Shown here piece after piece: positions 35,456-43,881 of a DNA stretch of 64,000 nt. The DNA comes from Pyropia yezoensis (Eukaryota > Rhodophyta > Bangiophyceae > Bangiales > Bangiaceae): assembly GCA_009829735.1 (NCBI GenBank), contig CM020620.1, forward strand, positions 11,529,420 to 11,593,419, written 5' to 3'. Numbering within the stretch: the stretch's first letter is position 1; the number at the start of each line of letters is the position of its first letter. The notes below the pieces were generated by a model. That model was given only the letters and a program-made list of their open reading frames with translations, was not told the origin of the DNA and did not search any database. The translations under genes and the position numbers were made by a program.

Positions 35456-36385
35456 AGGCCCCCCGGAGCTCAACCCACGGCCACCAGCGCGCCATGAGCC
35501 CACGGGGACGGGCCCCACGACGGGGCCAGCGTGGAGCTCGCGCGCACGCCGATTGGTCGTGGAGGGGCGTTGCCTTCCTCCCCCCCCACCCCATAGGCTG
35601 AGGCTCCCTCCACACGGGCTCACACTGTATTCTCCAGTGGGCGAGAGCGGGCCAGGCGACTGCTTTTCTTTTTTTTTTTTTTTTCTTCTTCCTCCCCACA
35701 CGCTATCCCGGATGTGACACTGCAAGCACGTGACCGCCGCCGCCGCGTGAGGGCGCGTCTGGCCCGGTGCGTCGTATCTACTCTAGCCCCGCGCCTCCCG
35801 CACCGCGTCCCGTTGTCGCGGTCACGAGTGCCGCGGGGTCTGTCCGCCCCCACCACCCCGCCGCCAACCCGCGTGAGCCACGGCCCTTGATCCTACCCGC
35901 CTGCCCGCTGTGGTCGGCAGCGGGACGCCGCGGTTGGGAGGGGTGGGTGGGGGGGGGGGGGGGCGGGGGGCGCCGCCGGGCCTCTGCGCCGTCGCCGGTC
36001 GTAGCGTCGCCGCCCTTGGCCGGTCCGACATCCCCCCGTCTGTCGTGCCCGTCCCTGCCCCCCGCCCCACTTTCGCTCTTTCGACGTCTCCTGTTCTCCC
36101 CGCTTTCCTCTATTTGGACCACTCTGCGTTCCACGCGCCGCCTCCACCCCCGTCTCCTTGCTTCCGCCCTTGGTATCGTCTCTGCTGTCTCTCGCCGCGT
36201 CTGCCCCCTCCCTTCCCGTCTCCCGTCCCCCACCCCACCCCCACCTCGTCCCTCGCCTCCCCCCCTCGCCCCTCTCTTTCCCCCCCGTCGACCGCTCCCC
36301 CTTTCCCCTCCCTATTCCTCCCCTCCCCCCCCCCCCTTTCTTTTTTTTTTTGCGACCCCTCGTGCGGAACCCGGTGCGGACGGGC

Positions 36386-38207
36386 ATGGCGCCGCCAGGC
36401 CGCGCGCGGCTCCTCGGGTGGCAGCTGCCGCCCTTTGGGGGCGGCGCCCGCCCCCCCCGCCCTCGCCACCCCCCCGGCCGGCCCGCCGCCGGGGGGCACG
36501 CCGGTCGGCCGTGGCCGCTGGTGGAGGATGGCGGGTGGAGCAGCGACGAGGGCGACGCGCTCTCCCGGGCGGAACTCGCGACGGGGCCCCTTCCGCCACG
36601 CAAGCCGGGGGAGGGGGGGGGGGCGGTGGTGGCAGCGCCGGGCAGCGACGTTGTGGGGGGGGCGAGCGACGGCTGGGGAGCGCCACCGCGGGGGGGGGGG
36701 GGGGGAGTGGCAGATGCCCGCGGCGCGCTCGCCGTGCCGCCCCCGTTTGAGGACGTGTGGGGGACGCTGGGGTCTGTGGGTGGCGGCTCGGGGGGGGACG
36801 GCTTGGCCGCTGCGGGCATGCACATGCCAGTACGTGTGTGGGGGGCGGGGAAGGGAGAGGAGAAGATGGGAGGGGGTGGAGGTCGGCGGTGGGATGATCA
36901 GTCTCTGGGAAGGGCGGGGGGGGGGTACATCTGAAGGGTCGTTGCGGAGGGTGTGCTTGTGTCCCGTCTTGTGCCACTCTGCTGGCTCGCAAAGACAAGG
37001 GCGGCTGAGCGCCTGGCGACCGCCGGGGGCGCGCTGCGCCCGTGCGTGCTGTGGTGGATGTGTCGCCGCCGCAGCGGCGGCGTCCTCATGCCCCTCAACG
37101 GGTGGCGGTGTATGGCCCCTTTTTGTTACTGGCTGTCCGTCCATTGCTGACGCCCACACTCAACCCCCTTCTGCTCGTCACTCTTGTTTGTGGCTTTGAT
37201 GTAAGCGACGCGGCCCCCTTGCTTGTTTGCGTGTGTTTTTTTTATACCTTCCGCCCGCTGACTTCCGTCCCCCCCCGTGCGCACCCTCTCACCCCGGTCC
37301 AACCTCTTCCCCGGTGTACCCGCCCTTTGTCCCCTTTTGCCAGCCCATTGAGTGGCACGTCCAACCAACGACGCGGCTGCAGCTGCGCAAGATTTTCTTC
37401 CCCTTTGCGGTGACCAAGCTGTCGCTGGGCGTGGACGTGAACGCGCGGACGGGGCGGGTGGCGTTTCGGTGGTCCTGGAAGGACCGCCTCGTCGGTGGCC
37501 GTCTGTCGTGGTCGGGGGGGGAGGTGGCGCTGACCAAGCGCTTCCCGCTGGGCGGGGGGGGCGGGGCGTTGAGCGTCCGCGGGTCGGTCGACGTGGCCAC
37601 GGGACGCCGTGCGCTGGCGGTGGCGATTGTGCCGCTCGAGGTACGTACTTTTGTCGCTACCGCTGTGCGCGGTTGTGGGCGGGGTGGGGGGGGGGGGAAT
37701 CACCAGGAGAGGGGCGATGGCGGCGCTCGGGACGTTTGATGGCTGCGCAGAGGATAGCGATGCGGCTATGCAGCGCGCGGCGACGTGCGTGTGCATGTGT
37801 GTCTTGCTTTGCCGCGTGAGTCACCACTGATGCTCGTGTCCCCTTGACCTCGTGTGTGTTCTCCCTGTCCCTGTCCTTGTCGCTTGGCTGCTCTCTTTTT
37901 TGCATCCTGCTGCTGGCTGGCCGCTGCCATCCCGCTTTCCCCCCTTCCTCCTCCCACTGTATGTATGGGCGGTTGTGTGGGGACGATGTCTGTCATGCAG
38001 GGGGTAACCTCCCATGGCGCCCCGCCCGGGTTTGCCTTTCGGCGCCACATCCCTCTTGAGGGGCGCACCGCCCTCCGCCTGGCCGGCCGTGTCCAGTTCC
38101 CCTCGACGGTCACGTTGGGGGGCGGCGGCGGCGGTGGGCCAGGCTTATCGGGGAATGCCTTCAAGCTGTTTCTCGACGAGGTTGCTTTGCGGGTGTGCTT
38201 GCCTTGA
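36386..38207 (+). CDS. Beta-rich protein of unknown function, three exons
   Basis: Exons 36386-36829, 37344-37640 and 38001-38207, all joined in phase 0, give 315 residues. The start ATG is in GGGCATGGCG after a long C/T-rich leader. Residues 1-148 are Gly/Pro-rich with an acidic patch (LVEDGGWSSDEGDALSR). The conserved-looking part begins with exon 2: PIEWHVQPTTRLQLRKIFFP, then alternating hydrophobic/polar strands (KLSLGVDVNARTGRVAFRW; GRLSWSGGEVALTKRFPL; LSVRGSVDVATGRRALAVAI). Exon 3 continues with HIPLEGRTALRLAGRVQFPS and ends VALRVCLP. Regularly spaced amphipathic strands suggest a beta-sandwich or beta-barrel, possibly an organelle outer-envelope protein. That is inference and no family is named. 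No signal peptide is visible. Confidence 0.7.
36830..37343 (+). other. Intron 1 of the beta-rich protein gene
   Basis: 514 nt, phase 0. Donor CCA|GTACGTGTGT and acceptor CCCCTTTTGCCAG|CCC. The interior has stops in all useful frames and T-rich stretches near the acceptor. Confidence 0.8.
37641..38000 (+). other. Intron 2 of the beta-rich protein gene
   Basis: 360 nt, phase 0. Donor GAG|GTACGTACTT and acceptor TGTCATGCAG|GGG. Pyrimidine-rich CTGTCCTTGTCGCTTGGC sequence precedes the acceptor. Confidence 0.8.
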
Positions 38208-38514
38208 GGCTGTTTGTCCTGCGGCACCCCGCTGGAGCTGTTTTCTGGTGGGGGGGCGGAGAGACCCGTTTGTTTTGGGAAATGTGATTTTTGTGTCGGT
38301 GCCGGATGTCGACAGCAGCGTACAGTACACGGAACACTCCACGTGTCAATCGTACTATCGATTGACGGAACGGCTCAAAAACGACAGCATAAGCGCGCTC
38401 ACCCGCTGGCTTTCATGGTCGCGTATTGTCGACACCATCCGCTTGCCCTGCTGACTGTCGTATTCCTGCAATCCGTCTTCTCCCCCGCCTCTCCTCTGTC
38501 CCCTTGGGTGCATC
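38208..38514. other. Short intergenic gap
   Basis: 307 nt between two same-strand genes. It includes GCGTACAGTACACGG near 38318 and ends in a C/T-rich leader just before the p24 start. No gene. Confidence 0.5.
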
Positions 38515-39282
38515 ATGGTGCCCCCATCTGTGGTCGGTGCTGGTCGCCGATGGCGGGCATCGGCGCGTAACCAGCGTGGCGCCCTTGGCCGGCGCGGCGC
38601 CCGTCCCCTCTTGCCCTTCTTGGCAGCGGCGCTGCTGCTGCTGCTGACCGCGGCGGCTGCGATGCTCCCCCCCGGAGCCGCGCTGCAGCTGGTGGTGCCG
38701 TTTGCATCGCGCAAGTGCATCTCGGAAGACCTCCCCCCCGCTACTCACGTGCGGGGTGACCTGCACGTTGCCGCCGGCCATGGCGACATGACGCTCGACC
38801 TGTTTGTCACGGACGTCCGCGGGGTGGTGGTGTACCACGCCTCCAACGTGATCTCCTCTGCTTTTACGTTTGTGACGTCACCACCGTCGTCGCACAGTCC
38901 GCGGACGGCGCTTGCGCCATACCGGTTCTGCTTCCACCACCAGGCGCACCCGCACGAGGCCACACACCGGCCGGGGGTGGAGCGGCGGGTGTCGGTGGTC
39001 ATCACCCAGGAGCGCCACGAGCCACGCGTGCCAGACGTGGCCACCTCTGCGCACGTGTCGGCGGTGGAGACGCGGATGCGGGAGGTGGAGGAGCTGGTGG
39101 AGGGGCTCGTGGCGGGCCTCGACGCAGCAGGGCAGGCGGCTGCCGACGTGGAGGCCGTCCAGGCGCGGGTGCGGCGGTGGGTGTCGGGGACGGCCGTATT
39201 AGGGTGTGTGGTGATTCTGGGCGTGGGGGGCCTCCAAGTGTGGTACTTGCGGCGTATGTTCCGGAAAAAGCGGCTCATGTGA
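38515..39282 (+). CDS. p24 (emp24/gp25L) family cargo receptor
   Basis: 255-residue type I membrane protein of the early secretory pathway. p24 proteins bind COPI/COPII coats and select GPI-anchored cargo between ER and Golgi. The N-terminus is extended and basic before the signal sequence (about 32-55, LLPFLAAALLLLLTAAAAML). The GOLD domain begins with LQLVVPFASRKCISEDLP, holds the first conserved Cys, and has YRFCFHH with the second. A heptad-like coiled coil follows (about 185-225, ETRMREVEELVEGLV), then one membrane span (GTAVLGCVVILGVGGLQVWY) and the short tail LRRMFRKKRLM. The tail has Lys at -5 and -4 and Arg at -3, a KKxx-like COPI signal, but Met-Phe replaces the usual Phe-Phe. Intronless and complete. 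The long N-terminal extension may mean the true start is a later codon. Confidence 0.9.
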   Translation: MVPPSVVGAGRRWRASARNQRGALGRRGARPLLPFLAAALLLLLTAAAAMLPPGAALQLVVPFASRKCISEDLPPATHVRGDLHVAAGHGDMTLDLFVTDVRGVVVYHASNVISSAFTFVTSPPSSHSPRTALAPYRFCFHHQAHPHEATHRPGVERRVSVVITQERHEPRVPDVATSAHVSAVETRMREVEELVEGLVAGLDAAGQAAADVEAVQARVRRWVSGTAVLGCVVILGVGGLQVWYLRRMFRKKRLM

Positions 39283-39531
39283 GGGGGGGCAGTGGCGGTG
39301 GTTTTGTCGTGGCCTGCGTTGTGTGCATATCTCCCCTTATTGAGAAGATGGCCGTGTACTGCGGTCCCTCAGTGTCAACCCTCCCCCCGTCTGACAGGTA
39401 GGTTTCCCTTTGTCGTCGCCGTCCCTTGTCAAGGTGTTGCCCCCCCGGTGTATCTGCCCGTTGAGGACCTTACCGTTTTTTCGGTTCCTTCCCCCGCGTC
39501 TGTGACTTGCTGCCCGGCCCAGCCCGACACT

Positions 39532-40377
39532 TTACGCCGGCCCCGACGCCCCCCCCGGCCAACGTTGCCCCAGTAGCTCCTTGCACTTGGCGAGAACCGA
39601 CTGCCACGGCGCCCCCTCCCCCTCCACCAGCTGGTAGTGGTCCACGCCAGGCAACACCAGCGTGTGGACCCCCCCCCCCACAGCGGCGACGTAGTGGTCC
39701 ACGTACCGGGGCGGCACGTCCACATCGTCCCCCCCTGCCACCAGCAGTTGGCGGGCTGGCGGGTACCGGCCGCCCCACGCGACGGGGCTCGCCGCCGCGA
39801 CGGCTGCCGCCCAGCCATCGCTTCCGCGCGGGATGCCCAGGTAGCGCTCCACCTCGTCGTGCCCGTCGCCGAGGCCGTCGGCCGCGGCGGCGGTCAGGTC
39901 CGTCACGGCAGCCATCCCAACCACCAGCGGCGCCAGGCCAAGGGCGGCCGCCACGCGGACGGCCGCGTCCAGAACGAGCGTCCCCCCCGCCGAGTGGCCC
40001 ACCCACACCCCGTGGTCGGAGTCAGGACAGACGGTGGTCGCCACCAGCGTCACCGCCGCGGCCACGTCGGCGGCGGGACCGGGGGCGGTGCCGCCCGGGT
40101 CATCCCGGCGGCGGTACTCAACTTCGACGGGGGTAAATCCAGCAGCAGCGAGGGAGGCGGGGAGGCTGGCGGTGGGTGTGTTGGCCACCGTGTACCGGTT
40201 CTTCCACCAACCGCCGTGGACGATGAGAGCGACGGGGGGGGGGAGGCGCCCGGGAGTGGAGGGGCACAGCGGCCGGTGCACCCGCACAAACTGGGATGGG
40301 TGTGGGCCGTAGGGGTGGACGGTGGATGTGGTCGCGGCCGGAGGGTTATCGGGAGGGGGGGGTTGGTGCGCGACCAT
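39532..40377 (-). CDS. Alpha/beta hydrolase (kynurenine-formamidase/esterase-like)
   Basis: 281 residues from the ATG at 40377. Catalytic features: oxyanion motif HGGWWKNRYT (HGGxW type), nucleophile elbow GHSAGG, the acid in VAGGDDVDVPP, and the histidine in LPGVDHYQLVEGEG. The HGG motif and overall order match the arylformamidase / BD-FAE / carboxylesterase group. These act on small esters or amides; the substrate here is unknown. No signal peptide follows the chosen ATG. A non-ATG in-frame extension upstream would add a short hydrophobic stretch (GLILLVMV) and is not used. The next gene (40768-41625) lies on the same strand 391 nt upstream. Confidence 0.82.
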   Translation of the reverse strand: MVAHQPPPPDNPPAATTSTVHPYGPHPSQFVRVHRPLCPSTPGRLPPPVALIVHGGWWKNRYTVANTPTASLPASLAAAGFTPVEVEYRRRDDPGGTAPGPAADVAAAVTLVATTVCPDSDHGVWVGHSAGGTLVLDAAVRVAAALGLAPLVVGMAAVTDLTAAAADGLGDGHDEVERYLGIPRGSDGWAAAVAAASPVAWGGRYPPARQLLVAGGDDVDVPPRYVDHYVAAVGGGVHTLVLPGVDHYQLVEGEGAPWQSVLAKCKELLGQRWPGGASGPA

Positions 40378-40767
40378 GACGAGGAGTATCAAGCCCCGCG
40401 TGGTTCCCAGCTGCAACAGACGTCGTCACCAAGTGAGGCCCCTTCAAAGCTCCCCAAGACATGGTCAGGCGCCCCATGTAGTCCATGAGGCATGAGGAGC
40501 GCAACGAGCGAATACTATCACAAGAATATTCTACATCCAGTCGAATTGACAGTCCGCCAGTACAACCTGTACAGTACTGTACAACTCCCGAGCCACAGGA
40601 GACGGAAGAACAGCTGTGTCTCGGTGCCCTGCAGGGATTGCGCGCGCTCTCCCGTTGCCTCTATGTATTGTGAGCCCCCCCCCCTCCCCCGGCCATGGAG
40701 GCCCCCAGTGCACTGGCATTGGGGATGAGTGGTGCTCTACAGCTTTAGTGCACCACACACCCCCCTC
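40378..40767. other. Gap with a GTAC palindrome
   Basis: 390 nt between two minus-strand genes, of lower GC than its neighbours. It holds the 16-bp palindrome at 40568-40583 and a C run near 40676. It should contain the promoter of the hydrolase gene. Confidence 0.5.
40568..40583. repeat. TGTACAGTACTGTACA perfect palindrome
   Basis: 16 bp, self-complementary, reading TA-CAG-TA-CTG-TA in its core. It lies about 190 nt upstream of the hydrolase start. Confidence 0.85.
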
Positions 40768-41625
40768 TCACCCTCTGCCGCCTTCGGCGCGCAGCGCGTC
40801 GATGCGGCGGTTGATGACCGCGGCAGGAATCCAAAAGAGCGCCCGCGCCAGCGCCGGTAGCCGCTGCGGGTTGTCGGCGCTGTCCAGAAACGCGGCCGGC
40901 TCGTCCCAGCCCCCCCAGTCGCGGCTGACCTGCCCCGCCTCGTCGGCCATTTGAACAAAGCAGTCGGCGGTGCCGTCCCAGTCGCTGCACCCCGCCGCGT
41001 GGATGCCATAGCCGGAAGGCCGGCGCTCGGCGGCGAGGCGCGCTGCGGCGGCGGCCGCCAGGCGCTTGTCCACCACATACCCGTCAATGCGGATAGGCCG
41101 CGGCGGGGTGGGGGGTGGGGTGGCGCAGAAGGAGGGGGGCGGCGACGGCCCGGCGATGTCGGCAGCCGCGCAGGTGCCCGCCGCCCCCCCCCCGCCTCCC
41201 GCGCGCTCGTCCCCCCCATCTGCAATGGTCACCTCGACGTACGAGTGGACGACCGGCGCGGGGTCGTCGCCGAGTAGTCCCCGCAGCACGCCCCCGTCGA
41301 GGCGCACAAACCGCTGCCGCGCGGTCACCCCGTCAAGGGTGTTGAGGAGGCCCGCCAGGAGCGCCCCCTTTGGCGTACAGTGCCCGCGGCCGGCGGCGAG
41401 CGTCGCCTCTGGGGCGGCGCCGTCAAAGGCGCCGGTAAAGCCAAATGCCACCGCGTCGCGCACGTGGTTGTACAGCGCCACGGCGGACGCGCGGGGGGTT
41501 GTGGCGCCCGCCGCGGAGGTAATGGCAGCCGCTGCCGATATGAGGGTGGGGGACGGCGTGCTCAGGCGGGTGGTGGTGGTGGTGGCGCTTGCCGCCGCCG
41601 CTGCCAGAGACGCCAACGTTGCCAT
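40768..41625 (-). CDS. Transglutaminase-like (papain-fold) protein
   Basis: 285 residues from the ATG at 41625. The transglutaminase-like core has ALYNHVRDAVAFGFTGAFD, the Cys of the triad in AAGRGHCTPKGALLAGLL, the His in VVHSYVEVTI, and the Asp in IRIDGYVVD. These three blocks in this order define the superfamily, which includes proteases and amidases as well as cross-linkers. A Gly/Ala/Pro-rich insertion lies between His and Asp. The C-terminal part (GYGIHAAGCSDWDGTADCF; DWGGWDEPAAFLDSADNPQR) resembles short prokaryotic transglutaminase-domain proteins, so bacterial origin is possible. The N-terminus is Ala/Thr-rich without a strong signal peptide. Substrate unknown. Confidence 0.78.
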   Translation of the reverse strand: MATLASLAAAAASATTTTTRLSTPSPTLISAAAAITSAAGATTPRASAVALYNHVRDAVAFGFTGAFDGAAPEATLAAGRGHCTPKGALLAGLLNTLDGVTARQRFVRLDGGVLRGLLGDDPAPVVHSYVEVTIADGGDERAGGGGGAAGTCAAADIAGPSPPPSFCATPPPTPPRPIRIDGYVVDKRLAAAAAARLAAERRPSGYGIHAAGCSDWDGTADCFVQMADEAGQVSRDWGGWDEPAAFLDSADNPQRLPALARALFWIPAAVINRRIDALRAEGGRG

Positions 41626-43881
41626 ACCCACCGGTCAGAGGGGGGGGGGGGGGACAAGGAGGTGGGTGGACTAGCGGTACTGCCCAGCTGGAATTTCAGC
41701 AGTTGAAGCAGCATAAGTGGCGGTGGCCACCGTCGGGCTCGACCACAGCCTCGCGGATGTTGACCTTGCCGAGAGGGAGTGAGTAAGCAGGCAGAGGGCG
41801 GCCGTTTGCTGCGCCCGTACCAGGTGTCGGGGCGCGATACCGCCCCGGGACAAGTAGCCAGCGCACTACCCACTATAGATCAGAGTCTCACCTGCGGGCT
41901 GCGGCGCGAGCACTGCTCGCCCGCACCACCGCCCAGCTGAATGCCTGACCGCGCCACCGCCCAGCTGCATCCAGTGGATGGCTTGGGGCGGGTGGGGCGA
42001 GAGAGCGGAAAGGAGCGCCCATCGAGCAGTGGGGGGGACCCTGCCTCCCTGCTGTATATCAATGGGAGCCGCCACTCAATCTCGTGATCGCCTGGGCGCT
42101 GCGGCCGCACACGCCCCGCTCAACGGCAGGCCCCGCAAGCGCGCCTCAGCCGTCCATCGAGGCCCGGGCGGCCGGCCTTGGGCCCACGAGAATTGGCGCG
42201 GACTGGTGGGACACCCGGGCGGACGATCAATCGTTGATGGAAGCTACTTTCGGGGCCTGGCGTTGTCGTTTTTCACCCCTGACCTCTTCTCTTTTTTTTT
42301 TGCGTACGACGACATGGCCAAGGCAGTGTGGCGCCCACCAGCGGGGGCGCGCCAATCGCTGGCGGCGACCAAGAAAACAAAAAAGAGGCGGCTGCGGCTG
42401 CGTGCAATGCTTTTCTCCATGCCCATTCAGCCGCCACGGCGCGCGCGAGGTGTGTCGAGCACGCACGCAGGGGAGGTGGGGCGGCCCGCGCTGGGGATGT
42501 GGGCTGGGGTGGCGCCGCCGCGGCGGCGGCGGTACGTGTGGGGCGTTGGGATGCCCCGAGCTACAGGGAGAGTCGGCTGTAGGTGGGAGGGAGGCCAACG
42601 GCAGCGCGGTCGGCCGCAACTGAGGTTGGGGGGGGGGACGGACGGGGTTGGTGGAGAGGCGGAGGGTTGAGGGGGTAGATGCGAGCCTCGGCCAGAGCCA
42701 TCAGACAGTACCGTGGGTAGAAATGAACCAGTCAAGGTCCGCTTCCGCTGTGAAGCGCCATCGCGCACCAACGGATCACCCTCCCCGAGGCCTTCCCCGC
42801 AGGTACGTACCCCTCCAGAGGCTACACTATAAACACACAAGAAAAGCAGTGGGGACGGGCACAGCGGGCGGCTGGGCGGCCGCGGCGGTACCTCCACAAG
42901 CGGCAAAGTACACGGTGCTAGAGGAGACCATGACGAGCGCGCGCCCAGCCGCGATCGCCCCCCTCCCCGCTCGTCTACTATGACAGGCTCCGAGCGCCAC
43001 TTCACCGTAGGCGCGACAGGGCGGCGACCGTCGCTCGCCACGCAGGCTGCCAGCCCCCCAGCATAAGTCCGCCGCACGTCCGCAGAGTGTTGCCATAAGC
43101 TGGTCGTCATGCCCGCCGCGTGCCGCCACGCGCCAGTCGCCATGCCCGGCACACACCGCCACACGCTGGTCGCCATGCCCGCCGTAAGGTGCCACTTCCG
43201 CCACCCCTATCAGCAAGCACACCGGCTAGCACTGCGCGCGTCGACACGGGCGCAACGCGCTGCGGTGGTTAAGCGGTCGGCTATTCTCGACTCTGCGTCT
43301 GGGATAGAAGCGTCTGGGACAGGGCGTCTGGGAAAGGGAGCAGGCGTCTCGGAAAAGTTGGGGTGCAACCTGGGCTGCCGTTTGCCGACGCCTTCCGCAT
43401 CAGACCGCCTTTGCGCTGACGCCAGTCGACTCTCCTGCCGACGCAGGCGCGGCGGGGGGGGGTGCCGCATCGGTGGGGGACGTCGCGACCCTCGTGGTCG
43501 TGTCGGCGGGCATTGCATTTGGACACCGCCTTCCCGGGATTGAGCTATCTCTTTCAGTATGGAAGGCTCCCGACCTAAAGGAGAAGACGCGGCACCGAAA
43601 CCCGTGCACAAGCAGGGCCACCATACGTCAGGCAGGGGACACGGCCCGCCCTTCCTGGCGTCACGCGGGGGCCCACCGCGCGTGCCGCTCATCGCGGCGG
43701 TGAGCGTGACCCCGGGCCGATGCTGGCAGGGACCCACAAAACCGGCAAAACGCAGAAGAGCAGGGGTAGACCAGCGCATCTCCTAACTTCCCTCCGCACA
43801 CCTCAACCTCCCCGCCCCCAACCCCCGTCCCCCCCCACCTCCCAACTGTCCCTTTCCCGTGGTCGGCCACCGCCATCGCGG
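41626..43881. other. 2.3-kb intergenic region
   Basis: No supportable gene. About 43100-43190 has loosely repeated CGCCACGC(G/T)CCAGTCGCCATGCCC-like units. 43285-43340 has repeated GTCTGGGA(T/A)A units. Several ORFs of 60-250 codons lack domains. Confidence 0.45.

Larger units (their letters stand above)
34817..36385. other. Intergenic region with GTAC hairpins and a C/T-rich leader
   Basis: 1.6 kb with no gene supported. The uncorrected helicase frame crosses it to 35717 but encodes atypical, Cys/Trp-scattered sequence. Two GTAC palindrome clusters lie at 35195-35262 and 35431-35455, and a T tract at 35667-35684. About 36040-36350 is a long C/T-rich leader for the gene starting at 36386. 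Confidence 0.5.

Noticed and set aside
34817-35717. C-terminal extension of the helicase in the original frame
   Set aside because: Crosses GTAC hairpins and a T tract with non-coding-like composition; a frame change at the 18-G tract gives a more natural end at 34816. Kept as an alternative only.
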